A stretch of 64,000 bases of DNA, taken from positions 1 to 64,000 of the forward strand of contig QCOV01000002.1 in assembly GCA_003212795.1 (NCBI GenBank). The letters are read 5' to 3'. Source of the stretch: OCS116 cluster bacterium AG-435-F03 (lineage in GTDB: Bacteria > Pseudomonadota > Alphaproteobacteria > MED-G09). The notes under the pieces are model-generated. The model was not told the DNA's origin and searched no databases. It saw only the letters and a list, made by a program, of their open reading frames with translations. Positions 51,994 through 61,107 of this stretch are shown piece after piece (position 1 is the stretch's first letter; every line of letters begins with the position of its first letter). Made by a program: the position numbers and the translations under genes.

Positions 51994-52656
51994 ATGAAAA
52001 ATTTAAATTTTATTAAAATCTTTTTTATATTTTGTTTATTAACTTTTATTGGATCGACAAATAATCCAGTATTTTCACAAGAAAGCACTTCTTTTAAAAG
52101 CGCAGGTAAATGGCTTGTTGGGCTCAAGGTGCTTAATCTTGATCCAGATGTTGATTCCAATGTTTCAATTGGTGGAGAGGCAAAAGTAGATGATGATACT
52201 GTTCCTGAATTAGATATCAGGTATTTTATTACTGACAATATTGCTATAGAGGCTATTTTTGGAACAACAGAGCATAATGTTTCTGTTGCTGGTTCTGCAT
52301 TAGGTAATGTTAATTTAGGTACTGTAAAAGTTCTACCGCCCACTTTTACTTTGCAATACCATTTTAATAGCGAAAGTAATTTTCTTCCATATATTGGTGC
52401 TGGAGTAAATTACACCTTTTTCTATGATGATAATCCTGGTGATGCTGTCGGCATTAGTTATAAAGATGAAGTTGGTTTTGCATTAAATATTGGTTTTGAT
52501 TATGTATTAAGTGAAAATAATTACTTTAATATTGATATAAAAAAATATGACCTTTCGACAGATGTGGTTGTAGATGCAGGTGCTGCTGGAATTGCAACAG
52601 CAGATGTCGACCTTGATCCATTAGCAATTAGTATAGGTTATGGATGGAGATTCTAG
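51994..52656 (+). CDS. OmpW-family outer-membrane protein
   Basis: The 220-residue protein has a signal peptide (MKNLNFIKIFFIFCLLTFIGSTNNPVFSQ). The OmpW barrel follows: LGNVNLGTVKVLPPTFTLQYHF and YIGAGVNYTFFYDD, with a C-terminal IGYGWRF ending in aromatic F. OmpW is an eight-strand barrel for small hydrophobic molecules. A GAGAGGA site precedes the ATG. It stands alone, between the divergent chorismate mutase and metX. Confidence 0.9.
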   Translation: MKNLNFIKIFFIFCLLTFIGSTNNPVFSQESTSFKSAGKWLVGLKVLNLDPDVDSNVSIGGEAKVDDDTVPELDIRYFITDNIAIEAIFGTTEHNVSVAGSALGNVNLGTVKVLPPTFTLQYHFNSESNFLPYIGAGVNYTFFYDDNPGDAVGISYKDEVGFALNIGFDYVLSENNYFNIDIKKYDLSTDVVVDAGAAGIATADVDLDPLAISIGYGWRF

Positions 52657-52660
52657 TAAA

Positions 52661-52679
52661 TGTAATTCCTTAAATTACA
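52661..52679 (+). terminator. Short perfect hairpin after ompW
   Basis: TGTAATT, a five-base loop and AATTACA begin four bases after the ompW stop. The stem is AT-rich, and the bases that follow are only partly T-rich, so terminator activity is weak evidence. Confidence 0.3.
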
Positions 52680-52707
52680 AGAATCTATTATTTTATTCGG
52701 GATTATT

Positions 52708-53823
52708 ATGAATGAAGAACATAAAAAAAATGATTGTTTGTTTTATAATGATCCCGAATCATTATTGCTAGAGAGTGGACAAATAATTAATGGCCACGAT
52801 ATAGCATATAAAACCTACGGGACATTAAATTCAAAAAAAGATAACGCAATACTAATTTGTCATGCACTATCAGGCGACCAATATGTTGCTAGTTCACACC
52901 CAATCACGAAGAAAGAAGGTTGGTGGGAAAGAATGGTTGGTAAAGATAAACCAATAGATACTAGCCGATTTTTTGTTATATGCATAAATGTCTTAGGGGG
53001 GTGTATGGGATCAACAGGACCAGCATCCATTAATCCTGAAACCAATAAAGTATTTGCAGTAAATTTTCCGATAATAACTATAGCTGATATGGTTAAAGCA
53101 CAAGTTAGGTTAATAGATAACCTTGAAATAGAAAAATTAGTTTCCGTAATTGGTGGTTCTATGGGTGGTATGCAAGCTCTTGAATGGGCTGCCTCCTACC
53201 CTGAAAGATTGAAATCAGCTATTCCAATAGCTACTTCCTCTAGACATACTGCACAAAATATTGCCTTTCATGAATTAGGTCGTCAGGCAATAATGGCCGA
53301 TGTAAATTGGAATTCCGGAAATTATAAAGATAAAAATACTAATCCTTCAAAAGGCCTTTCAATTGCGAGGATGACAGCTCATGTTACTTATTTATCTGAA
53401 GCTTCACTAACAAAGAAATTTGGTAGAAAATTACAGGATAAAACAGATCTTGGTTTTGGTTTTGATGCTGATTTTCAAATTGAGAGTTACTTAAGACATC
53501 AAGGTCATACATTTGTTGATAGATTTGATGCCAACTCCTATTTATACATAACAAGGGCAATGGATTACTTTGACTTAGAAAAAACCCATAAAAAGTCTCT
53601 TACAGAAATATATGCTAATACTAATTTAAAATTCTTAATTGTATCATTTACTGGAGATTGGCTTTATCCAACATCTGAAAACTTAATGATAGTTAGGGCT
53701 CTCAGCGCAGGTGGGGTTGATGTAAGTTTTGTTGAAATTGACTCCGATAAAGGTCATGATGCATTTTTATTAGATGAGCCAGAATTTGATGTTTGTCTGG
53801 ATGGATTTCTTAAATCATTATGA
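52708..53823 (+). CDS. metX: Homoserine O-acetyltransferase/succinyltransferase MetX
   Basis: MetX activates homoserine by acylation in methionine synthesis. The 371-residue alpha/beta-hydrolase-fold protein has nucleophile S151 in IGGSMGGMQALEW, an Asp in SFTGDWLYPTSE and the His in DKGHDAFLL. It is 51 bases after ompW with no large leader for a SAM riboswitch. It is followed by metW 16 bases later. Whether acetyl- or succinyl-CoA is used cannot be read from sequence alone. Confidence 0.95.
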   Translation: MNEEHKKNDCLFYNDPESLLLESGQIINGHDIAYKTYGTLNSKKDNAILICHALSGDQYVASSHPITKKEGWWERMVGKDKPIDTSRFFVICINVLGGCMGSTGPASINPETNKVFAVNFPIITIADMVKAQVRLIDNLEIEKLVSVIGGSMGGMQALEWAASYPERLKSAIPIATSSRHTAQNIAFHELGRQAIMADVNWNSGNYKDKNTNPSKGLSIARMTAHVTYLSEASLTKKFGRKLQDKTDLGFGFDADFQIESYLRHQGHTFVDRFDANSYLYITRAMDYFDLEKTHKKSLTEIYANTNLKFLIVSFTGDWLYPTSENLMIVRALSAGGVDVSFVEIDSDKGHDAFLLDEPEFDVCLDGFLKSL

Positions 53824-53839
53824 TTAAAAAGCTAAAATT

Positions 53840-54445
53840 ATGATTACATTAAGAAAAGACTTAGATCTTATAGCTAATCTTGTTGAAGATAACTCTAAAG
53901 TTATCGATATAGGTTGTGGTAATGGTGAATTACTTAATTTTTTGAGTAAAAATAAGAACTCAAAAATTCAAGGGCTAGAAATTAATCAAAAAAAAGTAAA
54001 CAAATGTGTTTCAAAAGGTTTATCAGTTATTCAAGGAGATGCTGATAAAGATCTTGGTTTATATCCTGAAAAATCCTTTGATTATGTTATTCTTAGTCAA
54101 ACTATCCAAGCAACACTTGAGCCTGAAAAAATTCTTATTGAACTAACAAGAATAGGTAAAAGAGTTATTGTTTCAATTCCTAATTTTGGATTCTGGAAAG
54201 TAAGACTCGATCTTTTAGTAAAAGGTAAAATGCCAATAACTTCAAAACTAAACTCAACTTGGTTTGAAACAGAAAATATTCACTTATGTACAATATCTGA
54301 TTTTACAGATTTATGTGATCAATTGAATCTAAAAATTAAACAAACTGTTACTATTGCATCTAACAAACAAAAAAAGTTTTCCGGAAAACCAAATAAATCA
54401 GCAAATATATTTGCAGAAGAAGCTATTTTTCTTATTCAAAATTAG
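53840..54445 (+). CDS. metW: MetW methionine biosynthesis methyltransferase-like protein
   Basis: The 201-residue protein has a SAM-dependent methyltransferase fold with KVIDIGCGNGELLNFL. The MetW signature is SQTIQATLEPEKILIEL, with the IVSIPNFGFWKVRL stretch. MetW works with MetX in methionine synthesis in proteobacteria; its exact activity is less clear. It is 16 bases after metX and overlaps the convergent EamA gene by 14 bases. Confidence 0.93.
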   Translation: MITLRKDLDLIANLVEDNSKVIDIGCGNGELLNFLSKNKNSKIQGLEINQKKVNKCVSKGLSVIQGDADKDLGLYPEKSFDYVILSQTIQATLEPEKILIELTRIGKRVIVSIPNFGFWKVRLDLLVKGKMPITSKLNSTWFETENIHLCTISDFTDLCDQLNLKIKQTVTIASNKQKKFSGKPNKSANIFAEEAIFLIQN

Positions 54446-55358
54446 ATTTTTTGATTTTTTCTATTGGATAAATTTGTGAAATTATTATTCCAATGAAAAT
54501 TAAAGAAGAACCTGTTAAAATTCTAGCGTTAAAGAATTCTGATAAAATTAGCCATCCAAAAAAAGCTGCAAATATAGCTTCAGTACTCATTATTATTGCT
54601 GCTTCATTTGGAGGAGAATACCTTTGTCCAATCATTTGCAGCACAAAAGCAATACATACAGACCCAATTGAACAATATAGCAAAGTGATTAAAACTAGAG
54701 GATTTAAAAAAAGATTTGGAAAATTAAATAATTCTTTTGGAGAAAATAAAAAACCGAAAATGATTAAAACTATAGATGCGAATAAAAATTGTAATATAGC
54801 TAATAACATAATTGGATTTTTTTTAACGCCATATGAAAGCACTTGAACATGTAATGCCCATAACAATGAACCAAGTATTACCCATATGTCGCCTTTATTA
54901 ATTTTTTCTACCATAAAACTTCCCTCGGGTACGGCCAAAAGTACTGAACCAATGATACATATAAGGACTGCTAACCATAATGAAAAATGTGGTACTGAAC
55001 CTAAAAAAATTCCTATAATTGGAACCAATAAAACATACAAACTAGTAAAAAAGCCAGCATTAGTGGCAGTTGTAGTAACAAGACCAATCTGTTGAAATAA
55101 TGCAGCAAATCCTAGTAAAGTTCCTAGGGTCAAACCATAAACTATCAAAGATTTTGAATCTATTTTTTTGGGTAAACCAAAAAATGGTAGGATTGTTAAT
55201 AATAAAAATGCTCCAATCAGGAATCTTATTGCCGTAAATTGAAGAGGAGACCAAAAGTCCATGGCAATTTTTTGCGGTATAAAAGTTGAACCCCAAATTA
55301 ATGAAGCAATTAAAAGTATTAAAGCTCCTTTTAAATTGTCAGGGTATGTTTTTAACAA
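54432..55358 (-). CDS. EamA/DMT-family transporter (second copy)
   Basis: The 308-residue protein is a ten-helix drug/metabolite transporter with the LIWGSTFIPQKIAMDF start and a second repeat containing SPPNEAAIIMSTEAIFAAFFGWLILSE. It resembles a carboxylate or amino-acid exporter. It overlaps metW by 14 bases at its end, and its start is six bases from the end of rpmF. The substrate is unknown. Confidence 0.88.
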   Translation of the reverse strand: MLKTYPDNLKGALILLIASLIWGSTFIPQKIAMDFWSPLQFTAIRFLIGAFLLLTILPFFGLPKKIDSKSLIVYGLTLGTLLGFAALFQQIGLVTTTATNAGFFTSLYVLLVPIIGIFLGSVPHFSLWLAVLICIIGSVLLAVPEGSFMVEKINKGDIWVILGSLLWALHVQVLSYGVKKNPIMLLAILQFLFASIVLIIFGFLFSPKELFNFPNLFLNPLVLITLLYCSIGSVCIAFVLQMIGQRYSPPNEAAIIMSTEAIFAAFFGWLILSEFFNARILTGSSLIFIGIIISQIYPIEKIKKSNFE

Positions 55359-55363
55359 AATAT

Positions 55364-55549
55364 TTACTCAGAATCCTTCTGAGCAAGTATTTGTTTTCCA
55401 TTATACATTCCAGTCTTAAGATCGATGTGATGAGGTCTATGAAGCTCACCAGAGTCTTTATTTTCTACAAAAGTTGGTGCCTTAGTTTTATGACCTAATC
55501 TTCTCTTACCTCTTCTAGAGGGACTAACTTTTCTTTTTGGAACAGCCAT
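55364..55549 (-). CDS. rpmF: Large ribosomal subunit protein bL32
   Basis: The 61-residue protein begins [21 protein letters not shown], the L32 signature, and continues with [19 protein letters not shown]. It lacks the zinc-binding Cys pairs of some L32s, as in other alphaproteobacteria. It is five bases from the EamA gene. plsX, the usual partner of rpmF, is not adjacent. Confidence 0.97.
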   Translation of the reverse strand: MAVPKRKVSPSRRGKRRLGHKTKAPTFVENKDSGELHRPHHIDLKTGMYNGKQILAQKDSE

Positions 55550-55615
55550 TCTTGTATCTCCAAATTATCAATGTGGTTTTATAAATGTATAATTCTATGC
55601 AGGCAAGTGGAAAGA

Positions 55616-57448
55616 TTAATTAATAAATAAACAGGTACCACAAAGATAATATAATGCCTTAGGGTCATTATAGTTACTTATATTGGTAAAAAGAGCTTCA
55701 AACCTGTATTCAATACCTAGATTCTTATTAATAATTTCGTTTTTCATACCAATTTCGTTTATCAGAAATGGTAAAAAATTCGAAAAACGACTTTTTTTCT
55801 TATAAATTCTTTTAACATTATATTCATCTATTTCTGCTAAACTTGCCGCTTTTTCTATTGCATCATCCAAAGATCCTATTTCATCAATTAAATTGAATTT
55901 AAGAGCATCTTTACCGGTCCATACTTGACCTTTTGCTAATTTATTAACATCCTCAATCGATATATTTCTTCCTTCAGAAACTAGGTTAATAAATTTATCA
56001 TATATATTTTGAATAATAATTTTATTTAAATTAATTAATCTTTCATCAGGTCTTTTTGAGTAAATACCTCTGTAAGTATCAGAAAATACCGATGATGATA
56101 CTCCATCCTCATTTAATCCAATTTTGTTAAAGGTCCCTTCAGCATTAAATATTACTGAAGCTACTCCAATAGAGCCTGTAATAGTTAAATCTTCTGCAAA
56201 AATATAATCTGTTGAAGCAGCAACCCAATAGCCACCTGAAGCGGCAACGCCACCCATAGATGTTACTATAGGAATATTCTTTTCTTTTACACGAATTAAT
56301 GCATCTCTTATTAATTCTGACGCAAATACTGAGCCACCTGGAGTATTAACTCTTACTACCATTGCTTTTATTTGATCATTTTTTAAAGCTTTATCAAATA
56401 AAGCAGAAATATTATCTCCACTTGCTGCGCCAGAAGTTTGATAACCATCAATAATTGGACCTAAAATATTTACAACTGCAACAGTATTTTCTTCATCATT
56501 ATTTTCTTTGGACATAAAGTAATTTCTATAATCAACATGCTTCCATTCATTTTCATCCTTAGAATATTCTTTTTTAAAATATTTTTCTAAATCTCCCCTT
56601 TTTACCAAACTATCAATTAATTTATATTCAACTGAAGCTTTGCCCCAATCACCTCCATTTTGTTCAAGTATCTGATCAATATTATTTAAAAAATAATCAA
56701 TTGATCCTAGGTTAAGTTCTCTATTTCTTTCAATTACATCAGTAATCTCTTTCCATATATTGCTAAAGAGATTTAGGCGTTGATTCTTATCGTCCTCACT
56801 CATTGATGAAAGAGTTAAATTTTCAAATGCTGTTTTAAACTGACCCTCAGAAAGATTAATTACTTCCAAACCAATTTTGTCAAAAAAGTCTTTAAAAAAG
56901 AGTCTTTTCGAGGAAAAGCCTTGAAACAAAACTCCTCCTGATGGATAAGAAATAATTTCTGTAGATGGAGATGCTATAATATATGCGCTCTGGGAAAAGA
57001 AGTCTGAATAAGCAATTATAAATTTACCCGAAAGTTTAAAATCTTCTAATTGATTGGTAATCTTAAGTAACTCTGCAGGATAGCCACCTAAAAAATCACT
57101 TAAATCAATAAATATCCCTAAAATCTTATCATCATTCTTAGCGCCTTCAATCGCATTAAGTAGTTGATGTAAATCAATTTGAGGTGTATTTGTTTCTTGA
57201 AAAAAAATATCCCCTAAATCTGTATTAAATGTCTTCTCTTCAACTATTAAACCTTCCATAGGAATATATAACGCAGAACCATCCTCGACATCTATTGGTC
57301 TATCTAATGAAGAAAATCGCAGGAAAAATACTATACCTGCAATAATTATCAAACCAGTCAAAAGTTTTGGCAAAAATAAAATAAAACTTATTAAGTTTTT
57401 AAAGAAAATTTTTGAGATATTTAATATTTTTTTTAAAAAATCGACCAT
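55616..57448 (-). CDS. sppA: Signal peptide peptidase SppA (67K type)
   Basis: The 610-residue protein has one N-terminal membrane helix (about 20-44). Two tandem ClpP-like protease domains follow: catalytic Lys candidate K205 in EGQFKTAFENLT and nucleophile S404 in GGVAASGGYWVAAS. This is the long (67K) form that digests signal peptides at the membrane. The 3' end is GC-poor with a stop at 55616. It lies nine bases after the DUF805 gene. Confidence 0.92.
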   Translation of the reverse strand: MVDFLKKILNISKIFFKNLISFILFLPKLLTGLIIIAGIVFFLRFSSLDRPIDVEDGSALYIPMEGLIVEEKTFNTDLGDIFFQETNTPQIDLHQLLNAIEGAKNDDKILGIFIDLSDFLGGYPAELLKITNQLEDFKLSGKFIIAYSDFFSQSAYIIASPSTEIISYPSGGVLFQGFSSKRLFFKDFFDKIGLEVINLSEGQFKTAFENLTLSSMSEDDKNQRLNLFSNIWKEITDVIERNRELNLGSIDYFLNNIDQILEQNGGDWGKASVEYKLIDSLVKRGDLEKYFKKEYSKDENEWKHVDYRNYFMSKENNDEENTVAVVNILGPIIDGYQTSGAASGDNISALFDKALKNDQIKAMVVRVNTPGGSVFASELIRDALIRVKEKNIPIVTSMGGVAASGGYWVAASTDYIFAEDLTITGSIGVASVIFNAEGTFNKIGLNEDGVSSSVFSDTYRGIYSKRPDERLINLNKIIIQNIYDKFINLVSEGRNISIEDVNKLAKGQVWTGKDALKFNLIDEIGSLDDAIEKAASLAEIDEYNVKRIYKKKSRFSNFLPFLINEIGMKNEIINKNLGIEYRFEALFTNISNYNDPKALYYLCGTCLFIN

Positions 57449-57457
57449 TATTATAGT

Positions 57458-57856
57458 TTAATATTTGTAATTATTTTCCTTTTCATTGCCTTTTAATGAA
57501 TAGAAATAAATCAAAGGAATTATACCTACTATAGTAAAAGTCAATAAATACCAGAGACCACTCTTATTTATATCATGCAACCTTCTTATTGATACTGAAA
57601 TTTCAGGTATCAGAAGAAATAAATTAAAGGTAAAATTAAGTCCAGAAAACAAAACTGTTTCAAGAAATGTCAGAGATAAGAATAATAATACCCTAAATAA
57701 TTGCCAGTGCCAAAACTCTGCTCTTGAAGATCTACCTTCAAAATCAAAATACCTTACAAAACAAGCTGTAACAGAATTTATGACATCATCAACAAACTTC
57801 ACAATAAAATTATATAGAGAATCTATCTCCGAGATAAACCTTTCTGACATCTTCAT
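57458..57856 (-). CDS. DUF805-family membrane protein
   Basis: The 132-residue protein has four hydrophobic segments and the DUF805 core: YFDFEGRSSRAEFWHWQLF, ISVSIRRLHDINKSGLWYL and the LKGNEKENNY end. Function is unknown. The start is uncertain. ATG 57856 or 57850 overlaps the lptB end by 47 or 41 bases; a GTG at 57802 would leave an eight-base gap and keep the conserved core. Its position, between lptB and sppA where many alphaproteobacteria have rpoN, is notable. Confidence 0.8.
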   Translation of the reverse strand: MKMSERFISEIDSLYNFIVKFVDDVINSVTACFVRYFDFEGRSSRAEFWHWQLFRVLLFLSLTFLETVLFSGLNFTFNLFLLIPEISVSIRRLHDINKSGLWYLLTFTIVGIIPLIYFYSLKGNEKENNYKY

Positions 57857-58574
57857 TACCTACAATATCACTAGGCTCACCTTCAATTAGAACTGAGCCC
57901 TCATGAATAAGTACAGCTCGATCTATTAGAGTAAGTGTTTCTCTGACATTATGGTCAGTAATAAGAACACCGACACCTCTTTCTTTCAAATGTGAAACTA
58001 ATTCTCTGATTTCACCAACTGCAATAGGATCTATACCTGCAAATGGCTCATCTAAAAGTATATATTTTGGATGTGAGGCTAAACATCTAGCAATCTCTAC
58101 TCTTCGTCTTTCTCCTCCTGAAAGTGATAAAGCAGGAGTTCTTCTTAAATGATCAATATCAAATTCCTTTAATAGATGATCTATTTCTTCTTCTACTTTT
58201 TGTTTGTCTTCTTCTAAGATTTCTAAAATTGCTTTAATATTATCTTCGACAGTTAGTCCTCGGAATATAGATGCCTCTTGAGGTAAATAACCAATACCAT
58301 TTTTAGATCTTTTATAAATCGGTAGATCGGTAATATCTTCACCATCTAAAATAATTGAACCTGAGTCAGGTTTTATTAAGCCTATAATGGTATAAAAAAG
58401 AGTTGTTTTACCCGATCCATTTGGGCCCAATAAACCTATAGCCTCACCACACTTGAATTGGAATTCTACTTCTCTAACAACCGGTCTTCCAGAAAATGAT
58501 TTACTTATTTTATTTATTATAAGTCCCTCATCACTATTTTTTACTAAAATAGGCTTTTGATCTTCAGCGATCAT
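57810..58574 (-). CDS. lptB: LPS export ABC transporter ATP-binding protein LptB
   Basis: LptB is the cytoplasmic ATPase of LptB2FGC that pulls lipopolysaccharide out of the inner membrane. The 254-residue protein has Walker A GPNGSGKTT (50-58), the ABC signature LSGGERRRVEIARCL (from 151), Walker B YILLDEPFAG (171-180) and the H-loop TDHNV. It begins one base after lptA ends. The charged N-terminal extension (MIAEDQKPILVKNSDEG) is longer than in E. coli. Confidence 0.96.
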   Translation of the reverse strand: MIAEDQKPILVKNSDEGLIINKISKSFSGRPVVREVEFQFKCGEAIGLLGPNGSGKTTLFYTIIGLIKPDSGSIILDGEDITDLPIYKRSKNGIGYLPQEASIFRGLTVEDNIKAILEILEEDKQKVEEEIDHLLKEFDIDHLRRTPALSLSGGERRRVEIARCLASHPKYILLDEPFAGIDPIAVGEIRELVSHLKERGVGVLITDHNVRETLTLIDRAVLIHEGSVLIEGEPSDIVGNEDVRKVYLGDRFSI

Positions 58575-58575
58575 T

Positions 58576-59097
58576 TTATTGTTCCCCTTTATTACTTTGA
58601 TCTACCAATACCCCTTTGACTCTCTCCTGGTCAAGTTTATCATCAAAAATTTCAATTTTTCCTGAATTTATATCTAAAATAAGTTTGTTTCCATTAATCA
58701 TAGACATTTGATTTTTTAGTATAACATTTTCAGACATGATGATCTTTTCATCATTCACATTATAAGTTGCTAAATTACCAGTTATAGAAGTTGAGGCATT
58801 ATTTTTAATCAAAATATTTCCAGAGGCTAACATTTTATAAAAACCTTCCTGACTGAAACTATTATCAAAGAAAAGTTCAATTTGGTCGGCCGTTAAATAG
58901 GCCGAACCCTGTTTGAGAATAACATTTCCGGAAAAACCAATAGTTTTTTGCTCTCTTTCGATAAACATATTTTCTGAGGTAATTTCATAAGGTTCATCTC
59001 TCTCTATAGAAAAATTATTACCTTCTTCAGATAGTCCAATATCAGTGAGGAAAAAAGAAAAAAGAATTAATAGTGCTATAATATTTTTCCTAATCAT
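58576..59097 (-). CDS. lptA: Periplasmic LPS bridge protein LptA (OstA-like)
   Basis: The 173-residue protein starts with a signal peptide (MIRKNIIALLILFSFFLTDIGLS). An OstA/LptA jellyroll of beta strands follows: ITSENMFIEREQKTIGFSGNVILKQGSAYLTADQIEL. LptA links LptC to LptD in the periplasm. It overlaps the lptC stop by eight bases and ends one base before lptB. Sequence is low in conserved catalytic motifs, as expected for a structural bridge. Confidence 0.9.
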   Translation of the reverse strand: MIRKNIIALLILFSFFLTDIGLSEEGNNFSIERDEPYEITSENMFIEREQKTIGFSGNVILKQGSAYLTADQIELFFDNSFSQEGFYKMLASGNILIKNNASTSITGNLATYNVNDEKIIMSENVILKNQMSMINGNKLILDINSGKIEIFDDKLDQERVKGVLVDQSNKGEQ

Positions 59098-59719
59098 TTT
59101 CTAACTCACTTATTGGTTTTGAAATTTTTAGCCTAATACCTGATGAAAAGAAAATTTTTGATCCTTTGTCATGAATTTCGATTTTCCCTGCGTCAAAGTT
59201 TATATTATCTTTACCACCAATAACTGGACCATCAATAAAAATAAAGGATGTATCAAGATTCATTGACACAGAATTAGCAATAAATGAATATCCATCAAAT
59301 GTTTTTCCCTGAAGATTATCAAATAAAATAGCTGAGTTAGTTGATGCAAGATATTTTGCATAATTAGATAACAAATTAATGGTGAGTACATCTTTATCGT
59401 AAAATTCTAAATTTACTTTTTCTAACTCTATATCTTTAAGTTCTGGTCCTAGTGGACTAGCTCTATTTGCAGTTAATTTATAAAAACTTCCATCAGATGT
59501 ATTTCCTGTTAATAGTGGTTTAATAACTCCAGAAGTAGAATCAAAAGTTAATCTGGAGTAATTATCAATGTCACTATCATCTACAACAAAAACCTTTTTG
59601 GTACTGATGTATTGAAAAACAATAAATAAGATAAAAATAAATATAAAAATCGGTAAAATAAGCTTTAACCTTTTTATTTTAGTCTTGTCTATTTGATTTT
59701 TAGATCTAATTTCATTCAT
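59090..59719 (-). CDS. lptC: LPS export protein LptC
   Basis: The 209-residue protein has an N-terminal membrane anchor (about residues 19-41) and a periplasmic domain of strands such as GSFYKLTANRASPLGPELKDIELEKVNLEFYDKDVLTI. LptC takes lipopolysaccharide from LptBFG and hands it to LptA. It lies between rnd (two bases apart) and lptA (eight-base overlap), the normal alphaproteobacterial order. LptC is poorly conserved; the call rests on layout and context. Confidence 0.88.
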   Translation of the reverse strand: MNEIRSKNQIDKTKIKRLKLILPIFIFIFILFIVFQYISTKKVFVVDDSDIDNYSRLTFDSTSGVIKPLLTGNTSDGSFYKLTANRASPLGPELKDIELEKVNLEFYDKDVLTINLLSNYAKYLASTNSAILFDNLQGKTFDGYSFIANSVSMNLDTSFIFIDGPVIGGKDNINFDAGKIEIHDKGSKIFFSSGIRLKISKPISELEND

Positions 59720-59721
59720 AA

Positions 59722-60333
59722 CTAATGTCTAAAAATATCGATTTCAGACCATCCATTTAAATCTAAATATGCTCTTGTAGAAATAAAATTGAAACAATCT
59801 TGTGCTAACTCTTTTCTGTTTACTTTCTCTAATTTATCTTCAAGTATTGATTTTAATTTATGTAAATGTAGAACATCAGAAGCTGCATAAGTTTTTTGCT
59901 CCTCGCTAAGTTCTTCTAGACTCCAGTCAGATGTCTGCTCATTTTTTGATAACTCAATTCCTAGTAACTCTTTACATATGTCTTTTAAGCCATGCTTATC
60001 AGTATATGTTCTTGCTAATTTTGAAGCTATTTTTGTACAGTAAATTGGAGCACAATCAATGTCTAAATAATGTTTAATAACGGCAACATCAAAACGTGCA
60101 AAGTGAAAGATTTTTTCACAATTTGGATCACTTAGTATTTTTTTTAAATTAGGTGCATCATAATTACTTCTATCGAATTGTAATAAATGAGCTGTCCCAT
60201 CACCTGAAGAAAGTTGTATTAGGCACAAAGGATCTCTCTCTGGAATTAATCCTAGGGTTTCAGTATCGATGGCAACGCTATCTCCAAAATCAAGGTTTTT
60301 GGGTAAATCACCTTTATACATAGTAATAGTCAT
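59722..60333 (-). CDS. rnd: Ribonuclease D (single exonuclease domain)
   Basis: The 203-residue protein is a DEDD 3'-5' exonuclease: D23/E25 in SVAIDTETLGLI, the FHFARFDVAVIKHYL middle Asp, and YAASDVLHLHKL with the final Asp. It trims tRNA 3' ends and other RNAs. It lacks the HRDC domains of E. coli Rnd, as do many alphaproteobacterial copies ahead of lptC. The ATG at 60333 begins MTITMYKGDL; an internal ATG at 60321 (MYKGDLPKNL) is also possible. Confidence 0.9.
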   Translation of the reverse strand: MTITMYKGDLPKNLDFGDSVAIDTETLGLIPERDPLCLIQLSSGDGTAHLLQFDRSNYDAPNLKKILSDPNCEKIFHFARFDVAVIKHYLDIDCAPIYCTKIASKLARTYTDKHGLKDICKELLGIELSKNEQTSDWSLEELSEEQKTYAASDVLHLHKLKSILEDKLEKVNRKELAQDCFNFISTRAYLDLNGWSEIDIFRH

Positions 60334-60435
60334 ACGATCATTCTTTGGTAATTAAATAAAATAAGTTAAAATAATATATAGAACTATACAGCATATATTT
60401 ATTATAAAAAATAATATTTCAAAAGAGTGCTACCT

Positions 60436-61107
60436 ATGGCGACATTATATCATTATCCTTTATGTCCTTTCAGCAGGAAAATAAGACTATTATTGAGAGA
60501 AAGAAATATTGATCCTGACCTTATAACAGAAGCATTTTGGCAAAAAAGAAAGGAATTTATTAGAACTAATCCTTCTGGTGATGTGCCAGTCCTGATAATC
60601 GAAAAAATTAAGATTTGCGGTCATTATGCCATAACTGAATTTTTGGAAGAAAAATTTGAAACCACTTTTCCTGAAGATATTAATGAAAAAAATGAATGTC
60701 GAAGAATTATGGATTGGTTCGACAGCAAATTTCATTCAGAAGTATTAAAAATTATTCTTCATGAAAAAGTTGAAAGACAATTTCTTAATGTAGAGCAAGG
60801 TGGGGGGTTACCGAGATTAGATAGAATTAAAGTTGGGATTCATAATCTAAATTACCATCTCAAATATATTGAAAATTTATTAAATGATAGATTTTGCCTA
60901 GTTTCAGAAAAAGTAAATAATGCTGACTTTACTGCTGCAGCTCATATTTCTTGTTTAGATTATCTAGGAGATATTCCTTGGAAAAGGTATCCAAGATTGA
61001 AAGAGTGGTATGCTAAAATTAAAAGTAGACCAAGCTTTAGGTCTCTATTAACTGATCAAATCATGAGCATCCCTCCAAGAGGAAAATATGTCTCACTCGA
61101 TTTCTAA
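60436..61107 (+). CDS. Glutathione S-transferase family protein
   Basis: The 223-residue protein has an N-terminal thioredoxin-like GST domain (ATLYHYPLCPFSRKIRLLLRER) with P-S at VP-x-LI and a helical C-terminal domain. Residues CPFSRK replace the usual Tyr/Ser catalytic position with a Cys, so it may be a glutaredoxin-like or beta-class type. The start at ATG 60436 follows a weak AGAG; a GTG at 60427 is less likely. Its end overlaps queG by 20 bases. Confidence 0.85.
   Translation: MATLYHYPLCPFSRKIRLLLRERNIDPDLITEAFWQKRKEFIRTNPSGDVPVLIIEKIKICGHYAITEFLEEKFETTFPEDINEKNECRRIMDWFDSKFHSEVLKIILHEKVERQFLNVEQGGGLPRLDRIKVGIHNLNYHLKYIENLLNDRFCLVSEKVNNADFTAAAHISCLDYLGDIPWKRYPRLKEWYAKIKSRPSFRSLLTDQIMSIPPRGKYVSLDF

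Noticed and set aside
52657-52707. SAM riboswitch ahead of metX
   Set aside because: The gap is only 51 bases and lacks the SAM-I or SAM-II conserved loops; only a short hairpin is present.
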